Origin: Ga0077560 sp046330435
Lineage (GTDB): Bacteria; Actinomycetota; Thermoleophilia; Miltoncostaeales; Miltoncostaeaceae
Reading direction: 5' to 3'
DNA: 47,678 nucleotides
NCBI GenBank assembly: GCA_046330435.1
Contig: JAXLST010000025.1
Span: forward strand, 1 to 47,678
Shown piece by piece: positions 9,187 to 17,790 of the stretch; positions within the stretch are counted from its first letter, which is position 1, and the number at the start of each line of letters is the position of its first letter. Position numbers and translations under genes: made by a program. The notes under the pieces are model-generated. The model was not told the DNA's origin. It did no database searches and saw nothing but the letters and a program-made list of their open reading frames with translations.

Positions 9187-10392
9187 GTGCCGCCGTTCGA
9201 GCCGCAAGGCAACAAACGTGCCCTGGTCCTCGCCACGATCGCGTTCACGGTCTCGTTCTATGCATGGAGCATGCTCGGCCCGCTGGGCCCCGACCTCCAG
9301 GACCTGATGGGCCTGTCGGAGACCCAGCTGGCGATGATGATCGCCGTGCCGGTGCTCATGGGCTCCCTCATGCGCATCCCGCTCGGGCTCCTCACCGACC
9401 GGGTGGGCGGCCGCGCGGTGTTCACCGGCCTCATGGTGTTCACGCTGATCCCGCTCACCGCGCTGGCCGTCACGCACGACGGCTACGGCGCGGTGATCGC
9501 CTTCGGCTTCTTCCTGGGCTTCGCGGGCGCCTCGTTCGCGGTGGGCGTGCCGTACGTGAGCCGCTGGTACCCCCGCGAGAAGCAGGGCATGGCCCTGGGG
9601 CTGTACGGCATGGGCATGGGCGGCACCGTGCTGGGCGGGCTCACCGCCCCGCGCATCGCCGACCACTGGGGCCTGCGGGCGCCGTTCGTGGTGGCGATCG
9701 TGCTCATCGCGGTGACGGCCGCGGCCTTCTGGCTGCTCGCGCGGGACGCCCCGGTGGAGCCGCCGGCCACGCGTGCCGGGATGCTCGCGCCGCTGCGGAT
9801 CTTCGGTGAGCGCCCCGCCGCCTGGGCGCCGACCTTCTACTACTTCCTGTGCTTCGGCGGCTTCGTCGCGATGTTCGCCTACCTGCCCAAGCTGCTCACG
9901 TCCGTGCACCACCTCGACAAGCCGGACGCCGCGGCCCGGGCCGCGGGCTTCGCCCTGGTGGCGGTCATCGCGCGGCCCATCGGCGGCGTGCTGGCCGACC
10001 GCGTGGGCCCCAAGGCGGTGCTCACCGTCTCGTTCCTCGCCACCGCCGGCCTCGCTGCGGGCCTCGCCCCGGCGTACAAGCACATGGTCCCGCTCACCCT
10101 CCTGGCGCTGTCGCTGGCCGGGGCCTTCGGCCTGGGCACCGGCGCGGTGTTCAAGCTGGTCGCCCACGAGTTCCCGGACGCCGTGGGCGTCGTGACCGGC
10201 GTGGTGGGCGCCGCCGGCGGCCTCGGCGGGTTCTTCCCGCCGCTGGTGATGGCGTTCGTGAAGTCCCACACCGGCAGCTACGTGCTGGGCTTCGTCGCCC
10301 TCGCGGCGACCGCGGTGATCGCCCTGGTGGTGCTCACCCTGATGGGCCGCTCCCACCGCCGCCCGGTGGAGCCGGCGCTCGCCGGGGCCTGA
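9187..10392 (+). CDS. narK: NarK-family nitrate/nitrite transporter (MFS)
   Basis: 401-residue major facilitator protein with about 12 hydrophobic segments. It shows the nitrate/nitrite porter signatures FAVGVPYVSRWYPREKQG and GAAGGLGGFFPP. The likely role is nitrate uptake, either proton-coupled or in exchange for nitrite; the sequence alone does not say which. It lies 11 bases after narI with its own site GAAAGGGG ahead of GTG 9187, so it is the last gene of the nar operon. Its stop codon is in the loop of a perfect GC-rich hairpin. Confidence 0.92.
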   Translation: MPPFEPQGNKRALVLATIAFTVSFYAWSMLGPLGPDLQDLMGLSETQLAMMIAVPVLMGSLMRIPLGLLTDRVGGRAVFTGLMVFTLIPLTALAVTHDGYGAVIAFGFFLGFAGASFAVGVPYVSRWYPREKQGMALGLYGMGMGGTVLGGLTAPRIADHWGLRAPFVVAIVLIAVTAAAFWLLARDAPVEPPATRAGMLAPLRIFGERPAAWAPTFYYFLCFGGFVAMFAYLPKLLTSVHHLDKPDAAARAAGFALVAVIARPIGGVLADRVGPKAVLTVSFLATAGLAAGLAPAYKHMVPLTLLALSLAGAFGLGTGAVFKLVAHEFPDAVGVVTGVVGAAGGLGGFFPPLVMAFVKSHTGSYVLGFVALAATAVIALVVLTLMGRSHRRPVEPALAGA

Positions 10393-10439
10393 GGCCCCGG
10401 CGCACGGGTGACCCGGGTCCGGGCGGGCACGGGTCACCC
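10381..10439. terminator. paired GC hairpins at the end of the nar operon
   Basis: Two hairpins follow each other. The first is a perfect 9-bp stem GCCGGGGCC/GGCCCCGGC (10381-10401) whose 3-base loop is the narK TGA. The second is a perfect 9-bp stem GGGTGACCC/GGGTCACCC (10406-10414 with 10431-10439) that overlaps the stop of the convergent antiporter gene. Neither is followed by a T run. They probably act as a bidirectional terminator or mRNA 3' end structure between convergent genes. Confidence 0.55.
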
Positions 10440-11495
10440 ACCGATCGCGAACAGGCCGGCCACGGCGGCCGCATAGAGGACGAGCACGATCAGCGAGTCC
10501 GTCCCCATGCGCGCCCGCCGGCGGGCCGGCCGGAAGACCAGGCCCACCGCGTACACCAGCGTCAGCACGATCCCGACGGCCGTCAGATAGACGTCGGCGG
10601 CCGTCGCCCGCGGCAGCACCGCGCCGCCCGACAGCAGCGTGGCGGGCAGGAACAGGACCGGCAGGAACGCGTTCCCGCCGAAGATGTCGCTCATCGCGAG
10701 CTGGTAGTCGCCCTGCCGCACCGAGGTGAGGCCGGTCGAGACCTCGGGCAGCGAGGTGGCGGCGGCAAGCACGGTCGCGCCGAACAGCACCCCGGACAGG
10801 CCCAGATGCCCGGCCAGGGCGTCACCGCTGCGCTCCAGCACGACGCCCGCCACCAGGGTCGCCACGGCGGCGGCGCCGAACGCCGCCGCCGCCCGCCCGG
10901 TTCCCACCCCGCGCCGGCCGGCCTCCCGCTCGGCGGCCTGCCGTGAGTGACCGTGCGGCGGCTCCTGGTTGCCGGGCGCCTCGCCCCCCTCGTGCCAGGG
11001 CAGGCCGCGGCCCGCGCGCTGGACGAGCAGCAGGCTCCCCACCCACACCGCCGCGATGAGCACCGAGGCGGGCGCGAGGCGGCCCAGGGAGAGATCCGCG
11101 GGCAGCTGGGTCCCGGCGACCGCCACCGCCAGGACGGCGACCACCGCGAGCGCCTCCAGGAGGATCACCAGCGACGCGGCCCGGTGGGTGAGGGGCGGCC
11201 CGCCGGGCGCCCCGGCGTCCAGGGCGACCAGCACCACCGTCTGGATCGCGATGCCGCCCAAGATGTTGCCCACCGCCACGCCCACCTGCCCGGCCGCGGA
11301 TGCGCTCACCACGATCGCCACCTCGGGCAGGTTGGTGGCCAGCGCCAGGAGGATCAGCCCGCCCAGGGCGGATCCCAGGTGCAGTCGGGTCGCCAGCACG
11401 TCGGTCTGGCGCGCCAGCTGCACCCCCGCGATCCAGATCGCGATCGCCGCCGCCGCGAACACGGCGGCGAGGACCGGACTGCCGAGCGACTCCAT
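10434..11495 (-). CDS. sodium/calcium exchanger-family (CaCA) membrane protein
   Basis: 353 residues with about ten membrane segments in two halves. Each half carries a CaCA alpha-repeat: LILLALATNLPEVAIVVSAS with VGNILGG in the first, and TVLAAATSLPEVSTGLTS with DIFGGN in the second. Between the halves is a charged, His-containing cytoplasmic loop. The expected role is cation/proton or sodium/calcium exchange; the ion cannot be told from sequence. It is convergent with narK and divergent from the MarR gene, sharing a short AT-rich promoter region with it. Confidence 0.85.
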   Translation of the reverse strand: MESLGSPVLAAVFAAAAIAIWIAGVQLARQTDVLATRLHLGSALGGLILLALATNLPEVAIVVSASAAGQVGVAVGNILGGIAIQTVVLVALDAGAPGGPPLTHRAASLVILLEALAVVAVLAVAVAGTQLPADLSLGRLAPASVLIAAVWVGSLLLVQRAGRGLPWHEGGEAPGNQEPPHGHSRQAAEREAGRRGVGTGRAAAAFGAAAVATLVAGVVLERSGDALAGHLGLSGVLFGATVLAAATSLPEVSTGLTSVRQGDYQLAMSDIFGGNAFLPVLFLPATLLSGGAVLPRATAADVYLTAVGIVLTLVYAVGLVFRPARRRARMGTDSLIVLVLYAAAVAGLFAIGG

Positions 11496-11568
11496 GGCGC
11501 GGCGCTACCCCCGCGGCGCCGTCCCGGAAACCCGGCGGGTCGGCCGCTGCCCGGCGGACCTTCACCGG

Positions 11569-11603
11569 ACCATATCTTTCGGAACCGAATCATCTGGTAC
11601 CGT
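11569..11603 (+). promoter_or_regulatory. MarR-type operator and leaderless promoter candidate
   Basis: The inverted repeat TTCGG-aa-CCGAA (11578-11589) is the core of a longer imperfect palindrome running from ACCATATC to CATCTGGT (11569-11598). A TACCGT box (TANNNT type) at 11598-11603 lies 7 bases before the MarR ATG at 11611. A transcript could therefore start at or beside the ATG without a leader, with the palindrome covering the promoter. This is the usual arrangement for MarR autorepression; binding is inferred. Confidence 0.45.
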
Positions 11604-11610
11604 CGAATGC

Positions 11611-12075
11611 ATGACCACCGAATCCCGGCCGCAGGGGCCCACCACCCGCCAGGAGGCGATCGGCGACGTGCTCGCCGCGCTGGGCGAGCTGTTCCAGGCG
11701 CAGCGCCGCCTGCGCGGCCGCGACGCCCGCCACGGCGGCATCACCTTCTCCCAGGGGCGCCTGCTGGCCGGGCTCGCCGAGCAGGACCGGCGCCCCGCCA
11801 GCCGTCTGGCGGCCGACGCGGGCATCGGCGCGGCCAGCGCCACCGAGATGATCGACGCCCTGGAGGCCCTCGGCCTGGTCACCCGCGAGCGCCACGAGGG
11901 CGACCGGCGGATGGTGCTGGTGTGCCTCACCGATGAGGGGCGGCGCACGGTCGAGGAGCGCCGGAGCCAGGTCCGGGCCGTGTTCGAGCGGGCGCTGGCC
12001 GACCTGGACCCCGCGGAGCTGGAGGCGGTGCCGCGGGTGCTGCGCCTGGTGGCCCGGACGATGGAGGAGCTGTGA
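11611..12075 (+). CDS. MarR-family transcriptional regulator
   Basis: 154 residues with a winged-helix DNA-binding core: LLAGLAEQDRRPASRLAADAGIGAASATEMIDALEALGLVTR and the wing RHEGDRRMVLVCLTDEG. MarR proteins repress nearby genes and are released by small phenolic or drug-like ligands. The stop overlaps the GTG of the DHA2 exporter (GTGA at 12072-12075), so it very probably controls that exporter and itself. It diverges from the CaCA gene across the palindrome at 11569-11598. Confidence 0.9.
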   Translation: MTTESRPQGPTTRQEAIGDVLAALGELFQAQRRLRGRDARHGGITFSQGRLLAGLAEQDRRPASRLAADAGIGAASATEMIDALEALGLVTRERHEGDRRMVLVCLTDEGRRTVEERRSQVRAVFERALADLDPAELEAVPRVLRLVARTMEEL

Positions 12076-13631
12076 CGGCGACGGCGGACACCCACGGGGC
12101 CGCGCGGCTGCCCGTGATCCTGGGCAGCCTCATGGTCGTGATGCTGCTGGCGGCGCTCGACCAGACGATCGTGGCGACCGCCCTGCCCACCATCGTGGGC
12201 GACCTCGGCGGGCTGGAGCACCTGTCGTGGGTGGTCACCGCGTACCTGCTCGCCCAGACCATCGTGACCCCGCTGTACGGCAAGCTGGGCGACCAGTACG
12301 GGCGCAAGCGCGTCCTGCAGGTGGCGATCGTGATGTTCCTCGCAGGGTCGGCGCTGTGCGGCCTCGCGCGGAACATGCCCGAGCTCATCGTGTTCCGCGC
12401 CGTGCAGGGCCTGGGCGGCGGCGGTCTGATGGTGGGCGCGCAGGCGGCCCTCGGGGACGTCGTGCCGCCGCGCCAGCGCGGCCGCTACACCGGCCTGTTC
12501 ATCGCCATCTTCGGCGCCGCGAGCATCGCCGGCCCGCTGCTGGGCGGGTTCATCACGTCCCACCTGTCCTGGCAGTGGATCTTCTACATCAACCTCCCGC
12601 TGGGCCTGGCGGCGCTCGCCGTCCTCGCGGCGGCCTTCCCGAGGATCGCCCCGCACGGCAGCCCGTCGATCGACTACCTGGGCTCCGCGCTGCTCGCCGT
12701 CGGGCTCACCAGCGTGGTCCTGGTGACCACCCTGGGGGGCACCAGCTTCGCCTGGGCCTCCCCGCAGGCGCTGCTGCTGGGCGCCGCCGGCCTGGTCGCC
12801 CTCGCCGCCTTCTTCATGGTGGAGCGCCGCGTCGCGGAGCCGGTGCTGCCGCCGCGCCTGTGGCGCAGCCGGACGTTCCGGGTCACCAGCGCCGTGGGCT
12901 TCATCATCGGGTTCGCGCTCTTCGGGGCGGTGACGTTCCTGCCGCTGTTCCAGCAGGTGGTGCGCGGCCTCAGCCCGACGGCCTCCGGGTTGCAGCTGCT
13001 GCCGCTCATGGGCGGGCTCATGGTGTCGTCGGTGGTCTCGGGCCGCCTCATCACCCGCACCGGCCGGTACCGCCGCTACCCCATCGCGGGGACGGCGGTG
13101 TCAACGCTCGGGTTGTTCCTGCTGTCGCTCATGGGCTCCGGCACCTCGGACCTGCTCGCCGGCCTGTACATGGTCGTGCTGGGCCTGGGGCTGGGGATGG
13201 TGATGCAGGTGCTCATCCTCGCCGTCCAGAACGACGCCCCGTACGAGGACCTGGGGGCGGCCACGGCCGGCGCGACCCTGTTCCGGTCGATCGGCGGCTC
13301 GCTCGGCACCGCGGTGCTCGGCGCGGTGTTCACCAACCGGCTCACCGCGGAGCTCGCCCACCGGCTCCCGGCCTCGTCCGCCGACCTCGCGGGGTCCGGC
13401 GGGCTCGAACCGGGGGCGGTGGGGCAGCTTCCGCCGGAGGTGCGCACCGGCTATATCGAGGGCTTCACCCACGCGCTCAGCGTGGTGTTCACGGTCTCGG
13501 CGGCCGTCGCGCTGCTGGCGTTCGCGCTCACGTGGCTCATCCGCGAGGTGCCGCTGCGCACCACGCTGCGCGGCGACGAACCGCCCTCGGATCCCGTCGC
13601 CGGGGCGCCGGAGCCCCAGGCGGTGCGGTGA
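12072..13631 (+). CDS. DHA2-family MFS multidrug exporter
   Basis: 519 residues with about 14 membrane segments. The N-terminus has LDQTIVATALPTIVGDL, the motif that marks 14-helix drug:proton antiporters, followed by GKLGDQYGRKRVL (motif A) and WQWIFYINLPLG (motif typical of DHA2). The GTG start has GGAGGAG just upstream within the MarR gene. It is co-transcribed with MarR and with a downstream methyltransferase. The substrate is unknown. Confidence 0.9.
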   Translation: MTATADTHGAARLPVILGSLMVVMLLAALDQTIVATALPTIVGDLGGLEHLSWVVTAYLLAQTIVTPLYGKLGDQYGRKRVLQVAIVMFLAGSALCGLARNMPELIVFRAVQGLGGGGLMVGAQAALGDVVPPRQRGRYTGLFIAIFGAASIAGPLLGGFITSHLSWQWIFYINLPLGLAALAVLAAAFPRIAPHGSPSIDYLGSALLAVGLTSVVLVTTLGGTSFAWASPQALLLGAAGLVALAAFFMVERRVAEPVLPPRLWRSRTFRVTSAVGFIIGFALFGAVTFLPLFQQVVRGLSPTASGLQLLPLMGGLMVSSVVSGRLITRTGRYRRYPIAGTAVSTLGLFLLSLMGSGTSDLLAGLYMVVLGLGLGMVMQVLILAVQNDAPYEDLGAATAGATLFRSIGGSLGTAVLGAVFTNRLTAELAHRLPASSADLAGSGGLEPGAVGQLPPEVRTGYIEGFTHALSVVFTVSAAVALLAFALTWLIREVPLRTTLRGDEPPSDPVAGAPEPQAVR

Positions 13632-14257
13632 GCACCGGCTACGGCGACCCGGGCGGCTGGGAGGAGCGCTGGTCCCGGGCACTGGCGCAGCACGGCGACG
13701 CGCTCGCCCGGCGCCCGCCGAACGGCCACCTGGTGGGCGAGGCGGCGGGTCTGCCCCCGGGGCGTGCCCTCGACGCCGGGTGCGGGCACGGTGCGGAGGC
13801 GCTCTGGCTGGCGGGCCGCGGATGGACCGTCACCGCCGTCGACTTCGCCGCGACGGCCCTGGCGTACGCCCGGGATGCGGCCGCGGCGGCGGGGCCGGAG
13901 ATCGCCGGGCGCGTGGACTGGCTGCAGGCGGACCTCTCGGCCTGGGAGCCGCCGGCCGGGGCCTTCGACCTGGTGGTCTGCCTGTACGTCCACATCACCG
14001 GGCCCGTCGGCGGGATGGTGCGGCGGATGGCGTCCGCCGTCGCGCCCGGCGGGACGCTGCTGATGGCCGGGCACCGTCCCGTCGACCCGGACACCGGCGA
14101 GGCCACGGCCTCGGCGGGTCAGGTCCACGTGTCGGTGGACGAGGCGCTCGCCGTGCTCGGCCCGGATGCGTGGGAGATCCTCGTGGCGGAGGACCGCCGC
14201 CGTGCCCAGCCCCCGGGCGGCGTGGACGCGGTCATCGTGGCGCGGCGCCGGCCCTGA
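13628..14257 (+). CDS. class I SAM-dependent methyltransferase
   Basis: 209 residues with a Rossmann methyltransferase core: motif I ALDAGCGHGAEALWLA, the acidic end of beta2 in VTAVDFAATAL, and motif IV FDLVVCLYVH. The GTG start overlaps the exporter stop (GTGA at 13628-13631). As third gene of a MarR-exporter operon it may modify the exported or inducing compound, but this is inference. Substrate unknown. Confidence 0.85.
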   Translation: MSTGYGDPGGWEERWSRALAQHGDALARRPPNGHLVGEAAGLPPGRALDAGCGHGAEALWLAGRGWTVTAVDFAATALAYARDAAAAAGPEIAGRVDWLQADLSAWEPPAGAFDLVVCLYVHITGPVGGMVRRMASAVAPGGTLLMAGHRPVDPDTGEATASAGQVHVSVDEALAVLGPDAWEILVAEDRRRAQPPGGVDAVIVARRRP

Positions 14258-14299
14258 CCGCAGCGGCCTCGTTCGGGGCCCCGACGATGGCGGGCCGGG

Positions 14300-14716
14300 T
14301 CATCCACCGCATTCGGAGCCGGAACCGAGCCAAACCGCGGTCACGAGCAGGGTTGCGAGGACGATCAGCAGGCCCCCAGAGGCGGCGACCAGAGCCACCT
14401 CCCAGGCCCTTCGGGCTCGGGTCGAGAACACCGTGCCGGGCGGGATCACGCACGGCAGGCGGCGTGCCGCCACGGCGCCGCCGATCGCGCCGGCGATTCC
14501 CGCCAGTACCGCGAGCCCGGCGGCCAACGGCACGAGGGGCGACGGATCGCAGCGGTCTCCGGCCGCGAGGGCGATCGTCGCGACGAGGAGGGCGAGCGCG
14601 CCGACGACGCCGGCGAGGGATGTGTGGGCCAGCACGAGCAGCATGCGCGCGCGGCCGCCGGGTCTGGTCGTCGCCCCTCCCTCGGTGGTCTGCCCGGCTC
14701 CCTGCCCGGGTCGCAC
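14300..14716 (-). CDS. small membrane protein of unknown function
   Basis: Up to 138 residues with three hydrophobic segments (about LLVLAHTSLAGVVGALALLV, VPLAAGLAVLAGIAGAIGGA and VALVAASGGLLIVLATLLV). I do not recognise a family. The start is uncertain: the full frame begins at a GTG at 14716 and an internal ATG at 14644 immediately precedes the first membrane segment. No clear ribosome site supports either. It is convergent with the methyltransferase gene. Confidence 0.5.
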   Translation of the reverse strand: MRPGQGAGQTTEGGATTRPGGRARMLLVLAHTSLAGVVGALALLVATIALAAGDRCDPSPLVPLAAGLAVLAGIAGAIGGAVAARRLPCVIPPGTVFSTRARRAWEVALVAASGGLLIVLATLLVTAVWLGSGSECGG

Positions 14717-14797
14717 GGCCGATCCCAGAGGATGCGACCCCCGGCGGCATCGGGGTGTCCGCGCGGGTCTCCTGGGGCGGGGACCTGATGTCGCCGA

Positions 14798-15199
14798 TCA
14801 GGCCTGGGCGATCCGGACGAGGTTGCCGGACGGGTCCCGGAAGGCGCAGTCCCGGGCGCCCCAGGGGCGGTCGGCGGGCGGGTCGAGCACCTCGGCGCCC
14901 GCATCCCGGGCGCGGGCGAACGTGGCGTCCAGGTCGTCGGCGCGGAAGATCGCCGCCTGGATGGACCCCTTCGTGACCAGGGCGAGCAGCGCGTCGCCAT
15001 CGGCCTCCGAGCGCCCGCCGTGCGGCTGGGACAGGACGATGTCCACGGGCTGGCCCGGCGCGCCCACCGTGATCCAGCGGAACCCGCCGCGGGCGACGTC
15101 GTTGCGGACCTCCAGGCCCAGGGCGTCGCGGTAGAAGGCGAGCGCGGCCTCGGGATCGTGCACCGGGATGAACATCGTGGAGACGCTGACCGCCGCCAT
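14798..15199 (-). CDS. VOC (glyoxalase/bleomycin-resistance) family protein
   Basis: 133 residues with the betaalphabetabetabeta VOC fold pattern: PVHDPEAALAFYRDALGLEV at the start and AIFRADDLDATFARARDAGAEV with DPSGNLVRI at the end. VOC proteins bind metals and carry out varied isomerase, dioxygenase or resistance reactions; the specific one cannot be read here. It is the third gene of a minus-strand set after the AraC regulator and an unknown protein, a common pairing for AraC and VOC genes. Confidence 0.85.
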   Translation of the reverse strand: MAAVSVSTMFIPVHDPEAALAFYRDALGLEVRNDVARGGFRWITVGAPGQPVDIVLSQPHGGRSEADGDALLALVTKGSIQAAIFRADDLDATFARARDAGAEVLDPPADRPWGARDCAFRDPSGNLVRIAQA

Positions 15200-15207
15200 G
15201 CCGGGCC

Positions 15208-15672
15208 TCAGTACTCGCCCTTGATGACGAAGTACGAGCCGCGGATGGTGCCGGCGAGCTTCGACCTCTGCCGGGCGAACTTGAAGCGGGGCTCGAGCTC
15301 GGCGGGGATGTCCATGCCGTCGGAGAGCTTGAACCCGACGGCGCGCTTCTTGGGGTCCTCGACGTCGTACATCACGTTGATCGACAGGCCGCTCTCGTAG
15401 AACACGTAGTCGAAGCGCAGCGTCTCCACCTGGAACGAGGACGCCTCCAGGGGCGGGGACGCGATCTCGAGGTCCCGCTCCTCGCGGAGGATCCGGGTGA
15501 CCCGCTCGATCGTGTCGGGCGCCTCCGCGGCGGGCACCACGGTGAAGGCGTGGTCGTACTTGTTCCTGAAGTACCGGGCCTCGTTCGCCCTGAGCCCCGC
15601 GAGGGCGTCGACGACGGGCGAGGACTCCAGGCCCTCGGTGCTGACGTTCACGAAATCGACGACGTGGGACAT
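15208..15672 (-). CDS. conserved-looking protein of unknown function in the AraC-VOC operon
   Basis: 154 residues, soluble, starting MSHVVDFVNVSTEG and ending GSYFVIKGEY. It has balanced composition and an acceptable ribosome site (CCGGAGCACCG before ATG), so it is a real gene. It contains a beta-rich C-terminal half (FDYVFYESGLSINVMYDVED). I do not recognise the family. It ends 8 bases before the VOC start, so it is co-transcribed with it. Confidence 0.7.
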   Translation of the reverse strand: MSHVVDFVNVSTEGLESSPVVDALAGLRANEARYFRNKYDHAFTVVPAAEAPDTIERVTRILREERDLEIASPPLEASSFQVETLRFDYVFYESGLSINVMYDVEDPKKRAVGFKLSDGMDIPAELEPRFKFARQRSKLAGTIRGSYFVIKGEY

Positions 15673-15726
15673 CGGTGCTCCGGTGGATCGATTGACGGGC
15701 CGCCCGGGCGGCCGGACGAGGCGAGG

Positions 15727-16170
15727 CTATGGGGCGGCCGCGCCGCCCGCTTCTCCGATCGCGCTCGATGCCCGTACCCGCCGCGGGCGCAGCTGGATCC
15801 GGGCGACGCACGGCGGGACGGCCTCCAGGTCCCCGTGGTCCTGTTCCCGGTACCGGGACGGCGTCATCCCGGTGATCTCCGTGAACCGCGAGCTGAACGA
15901 CCCCAGGGACGCGAAGCCCACCGAGACGCACGCCTCGGTGACCGACGCCCCGGCACGCAGCAGTTCCTGTGCCCGTTCGATGCGGCGGGTCATGAGGTAG
16001 CCGTACGGGCTCTCGGAGTAGGCGGCCCGGAACCGGCGGGTGAAGTGCGCGGGGGACATCAGCGCGGCCTCGGCGATGGTCGCCACGTCCAGCGGCTTCG
16101 CGTAGTCGCGGTCCATCAGGTCCCGCGCGCGCCGCAGGTGGCGCAGTTCGTCCAGGCGGGCCGCCGTCAT
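15727..16170 (-). CDS. AraC-family transcriptional regulator (DNA-binding domain only)
   Basis: 147 residues. Two helix-turn-helix units of the AraC/XylS domain are clear: LDVATIAEAALMSPAHFTRRF and VTEACVSVGFASLGSFSSRFTEITGMTPSRYR. There is no N-terminal ligand-binding domain. The short C-terminal tail is basic. A TAGGCT box (16177-16182) lies 6 bases upstream of the ATG, so the mRNA may be leaderless. It is first in the set with the unknown gene and the VOC gene and probably regulates them. Confidence 0.88.
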   Translation of the reverse strand: MTAARLDELRHLRRARDLMDRDYAKPLDVATIAEAALMSPAHFTRRFRAAYSESPYGYLMTRRIERAQELLRAGASVTEACVSVGFASLGSFSSRFTEITGMTPSRYREQDHGDLEAVPPCVARIQLRPRRVRASSAIGEAGGAAAP

Positions 16171-16248
16171 GGGGCAAGCCTAGCCCCGGCCCCGCCCGGC
16201 GGGCCACGGCGGGTCCGCCACCGCGGTCCACCGGCCGGGGCGGTGCGG

Positions 16249-16653
16249 TCAGCGCAGGCGCGTGACGCCGGACGCGTTGATCAGGAAGCCGCGCCCGGAG
16301 GCGCGCACCCGGCAGCGGATCCCGTCGGCGCGGGATGTGCACCGGTAGCGCCCCACGGTGACCGACCGGCCGTAGCGCAGCGTGATCGCGTCCTCCGGCC
16401 CGTTGCCGAGGCAGCCGGTCCCCGTGCAGATCCGCACGGTGCCGTTCGGCGCGAGCTTGGCGGACACCGGCGTCCGCTCGGACTGGCAGTAGGCGTAGCT
16501 GCCACGGGTGTCGTGGTCGGCGACCTCGCACGACAGGTTGCCCGTGGGGGAGTGGAACCAGCGGACCGCCGCCGATCCGGTGGCCGGTACCGCCAGGACG
16601 GCCAGCGTCGCCGTGAGCACCGCGGACCGCGCGAGCACCCGTCGTGTCGTCAT
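16249..16653 (-). CDS. small secreted protein, DUF6636-like
   Basis: 134 residues with an N-terminal signal peptide (MTTRRVLARSAVLTATLAVLA, then Ala-rich cleavage region). The mature part begins WFHSPTGNLSCEV and has several Cys residues that could form disulfides, ending GRGFLINASGVTRL. This pattern resembles DUF6636 proteins of actinobacteria; the function is unknown. The start at 16653 is chosen over 16695 because of GGAG 8 bases upstream and the signal peptide. Confidence 0.7.
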   Translation of the reverse strand: MTTRRVLARSAVLTATLAVLAVPATGSAAVRWFHSPTGNLSCEVADHDTRGSYAYCQSERTPVSAKLAPNGTVRICTGTGCLGNGPEDAITLRYGRSVTVGRYRCTSRADGIRCRVRASGRGFLINASGVTRLR

Positions 16654-16889
16654 CTCGTCAGCTCCGGACCTGGGTGGGATGGGCCCCGGCCGCACCGGGA
16701 CGGTTCGCCGCGGGGGTGACCGGAGGACCCCGCCGGGCCCGTCCCGTTACGCCGGCGGATCGCCCGTGGCGAGTATCGCCCCGCCGTCGCCGGATCCCGC
16801 GCCGATCCTGGGCATCGTGGACCCACGCCCCGCGCCGCCTCCCGCGGCGACGTTCCCCGTACCGGGGAGGGGTGTGGAACGATGCGCGG

Positions 16890-17501
16890 GTGCCGGACGG
16901 CGGACTCCTCGCATACCTCGTGCTCGGCCTCCTCGTCGGAGGCGAGTCGTCGGGCCTGCCGCTGCCGGGCGAGACCGCGCTGATCGCCGCCGCGATCCTG
17001 GCCCACGACGGGTCCCTGTCGATCACGGCGGTGATCGCGATCGCGGCGGCGGCCGCGATCATCGGCGACAACATCGGCTTCGTGATCGGGCGCAGGGTGG
17101 GCCGCCGGCTGTGGACGTGGGACGGCCCGTTCCACGCCCGCCGCCTGCGGCTGTTGGAGATGGGTGAGGTCTTCTTCCAACGGCACGGCGTGAAGGCCGT
17201 GGCGCTCGCCCGGTTCGTCACCGGGGTCCGCGTGGTGGGTGCGTGGATCGCTGGGGCGACGCACATGCCGTGGCCGCGGTTCCTCGTGGCGAACGCGATC
17301 GGCGGCATCGCCTGGGCCGTCGCGATCGGTGTGGCCGGGTACCTGGCGGGCCACGCAGTGGTGACCGTCATCGAGCGGGTCGGCGTCGGGGCGGGCATCG
17401 CCGTGGTGGTCGTGGTCGCGGGCCTCATCTTCGTGGCCGCGCGGCGGCACCGCCGCCACGTGGAGGAGTCCATGACGCCGCCCCCCGAGCCCGCGGAGTA
17501 G
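16890..17501 (+). CDS. DedA-family membrane protein
   Basis: 203 residues with about five membrane segments. Family blocks are LPLPGETALIAAAILA near the N-terminus, GDNIGFVIGRRVGRRL, and ARFVTGVRVVGAWIAGATHMPWPRF. DedA proteins are lipid-carrier flippase candidates needed for envelope homeostasis; substrate not determinable here. GTG at 16890 or 16872 are both possible, and GGGGAGGG at 16863-16870 is not well spaced for either. It is the last clearly chromosomal gene before the island region. Confidence 0.82.
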   Translation: MPDGGLLAYLVLGLLVGGESSGLPLPGETALIAAAILAHDGSLSITAVIAIAAAAAIIGDNIGFVIGRRVGRRLWTWDGPFHARRLRLLEMGEVFFQRHGVKAVALARFVTGVRVVGAWIAGATHMPWPRFLVANAIGGIAWAVAIGVAGYLAGHAVVTVIERVGVGAGIAVVVVVAGLIFVAARRHRRHVEESMTPPPEPAE

Positions 17502-17565
17502 CCGCGGCGCCGGGCCGCGCAGAGGCCCTCAGGAAGAGGAACGGCCCGCCGGAGCGGACCTTCCG

Positions 17566-17615
17566 GGTGAAGCCGACGACGCGTGGACTCGAAGTCCGGG
17601 ACCCATCATCACGAG
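17566..17615 (-). pseudogene. decayed tRNA-Thr(CGT) 3' half / old attachment site
   Basis: Starts with the same 13 bases as the 3' flank of the intact tRNA-Thr at 34673-34745 (GGTGAAGCCGACG). After a 3-base insertion it matches 28 of the next 34 bases, including the T-loop, the anticodon CGT and part of the anticodon stem. The T-stem pairing is broken, so it cannot be a working tRNA. A CTGAGC further on (17631-17636) recalls the D-arm, so a whole decayed tRNA copy is possible. It probably marks the outer end of an older insertion at the same tRNA. Confidence 0.6.
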
Positions 17616-17671
17616 ACACCGCCCGGTGTCCTGAGCGTGCTGCACTCCGCGCGGTTTGTCCTGTAAATCGT

Positions 17672-17697
17672 CGACCAGGGCGGTCCGGCCCTGGTCG
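17672..17697. terminator. hairpin upstream of the amidase gene
   Basis: Perfect 10-bp stem CGACCAGGGC/GCCCTGGTCG around a 6-base loop, with no T run after it. It sits between the decayed tRNA copy and the amidase and may be a terminator or a leftover of the old element end. The rest of the 17502-17790 gap shows no other convincing feature. Confidence 0.4.
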
Positions 17698-17790
17698 CGA
17701 CGGGGCTCCTTGATGGGCGGCCGGTCGCGTTGCCGACGGCCCTCGTACCTACGATGCTTGGGCTGCGTTCGCACGACAAAGGGCGAGTCC

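Noticed and set aside
17566..17660. Second functional tRNA gene
   Set aside because: T-stem and acceptor pairing are broken and there is a 3-base insertion, so it is a remnant only.
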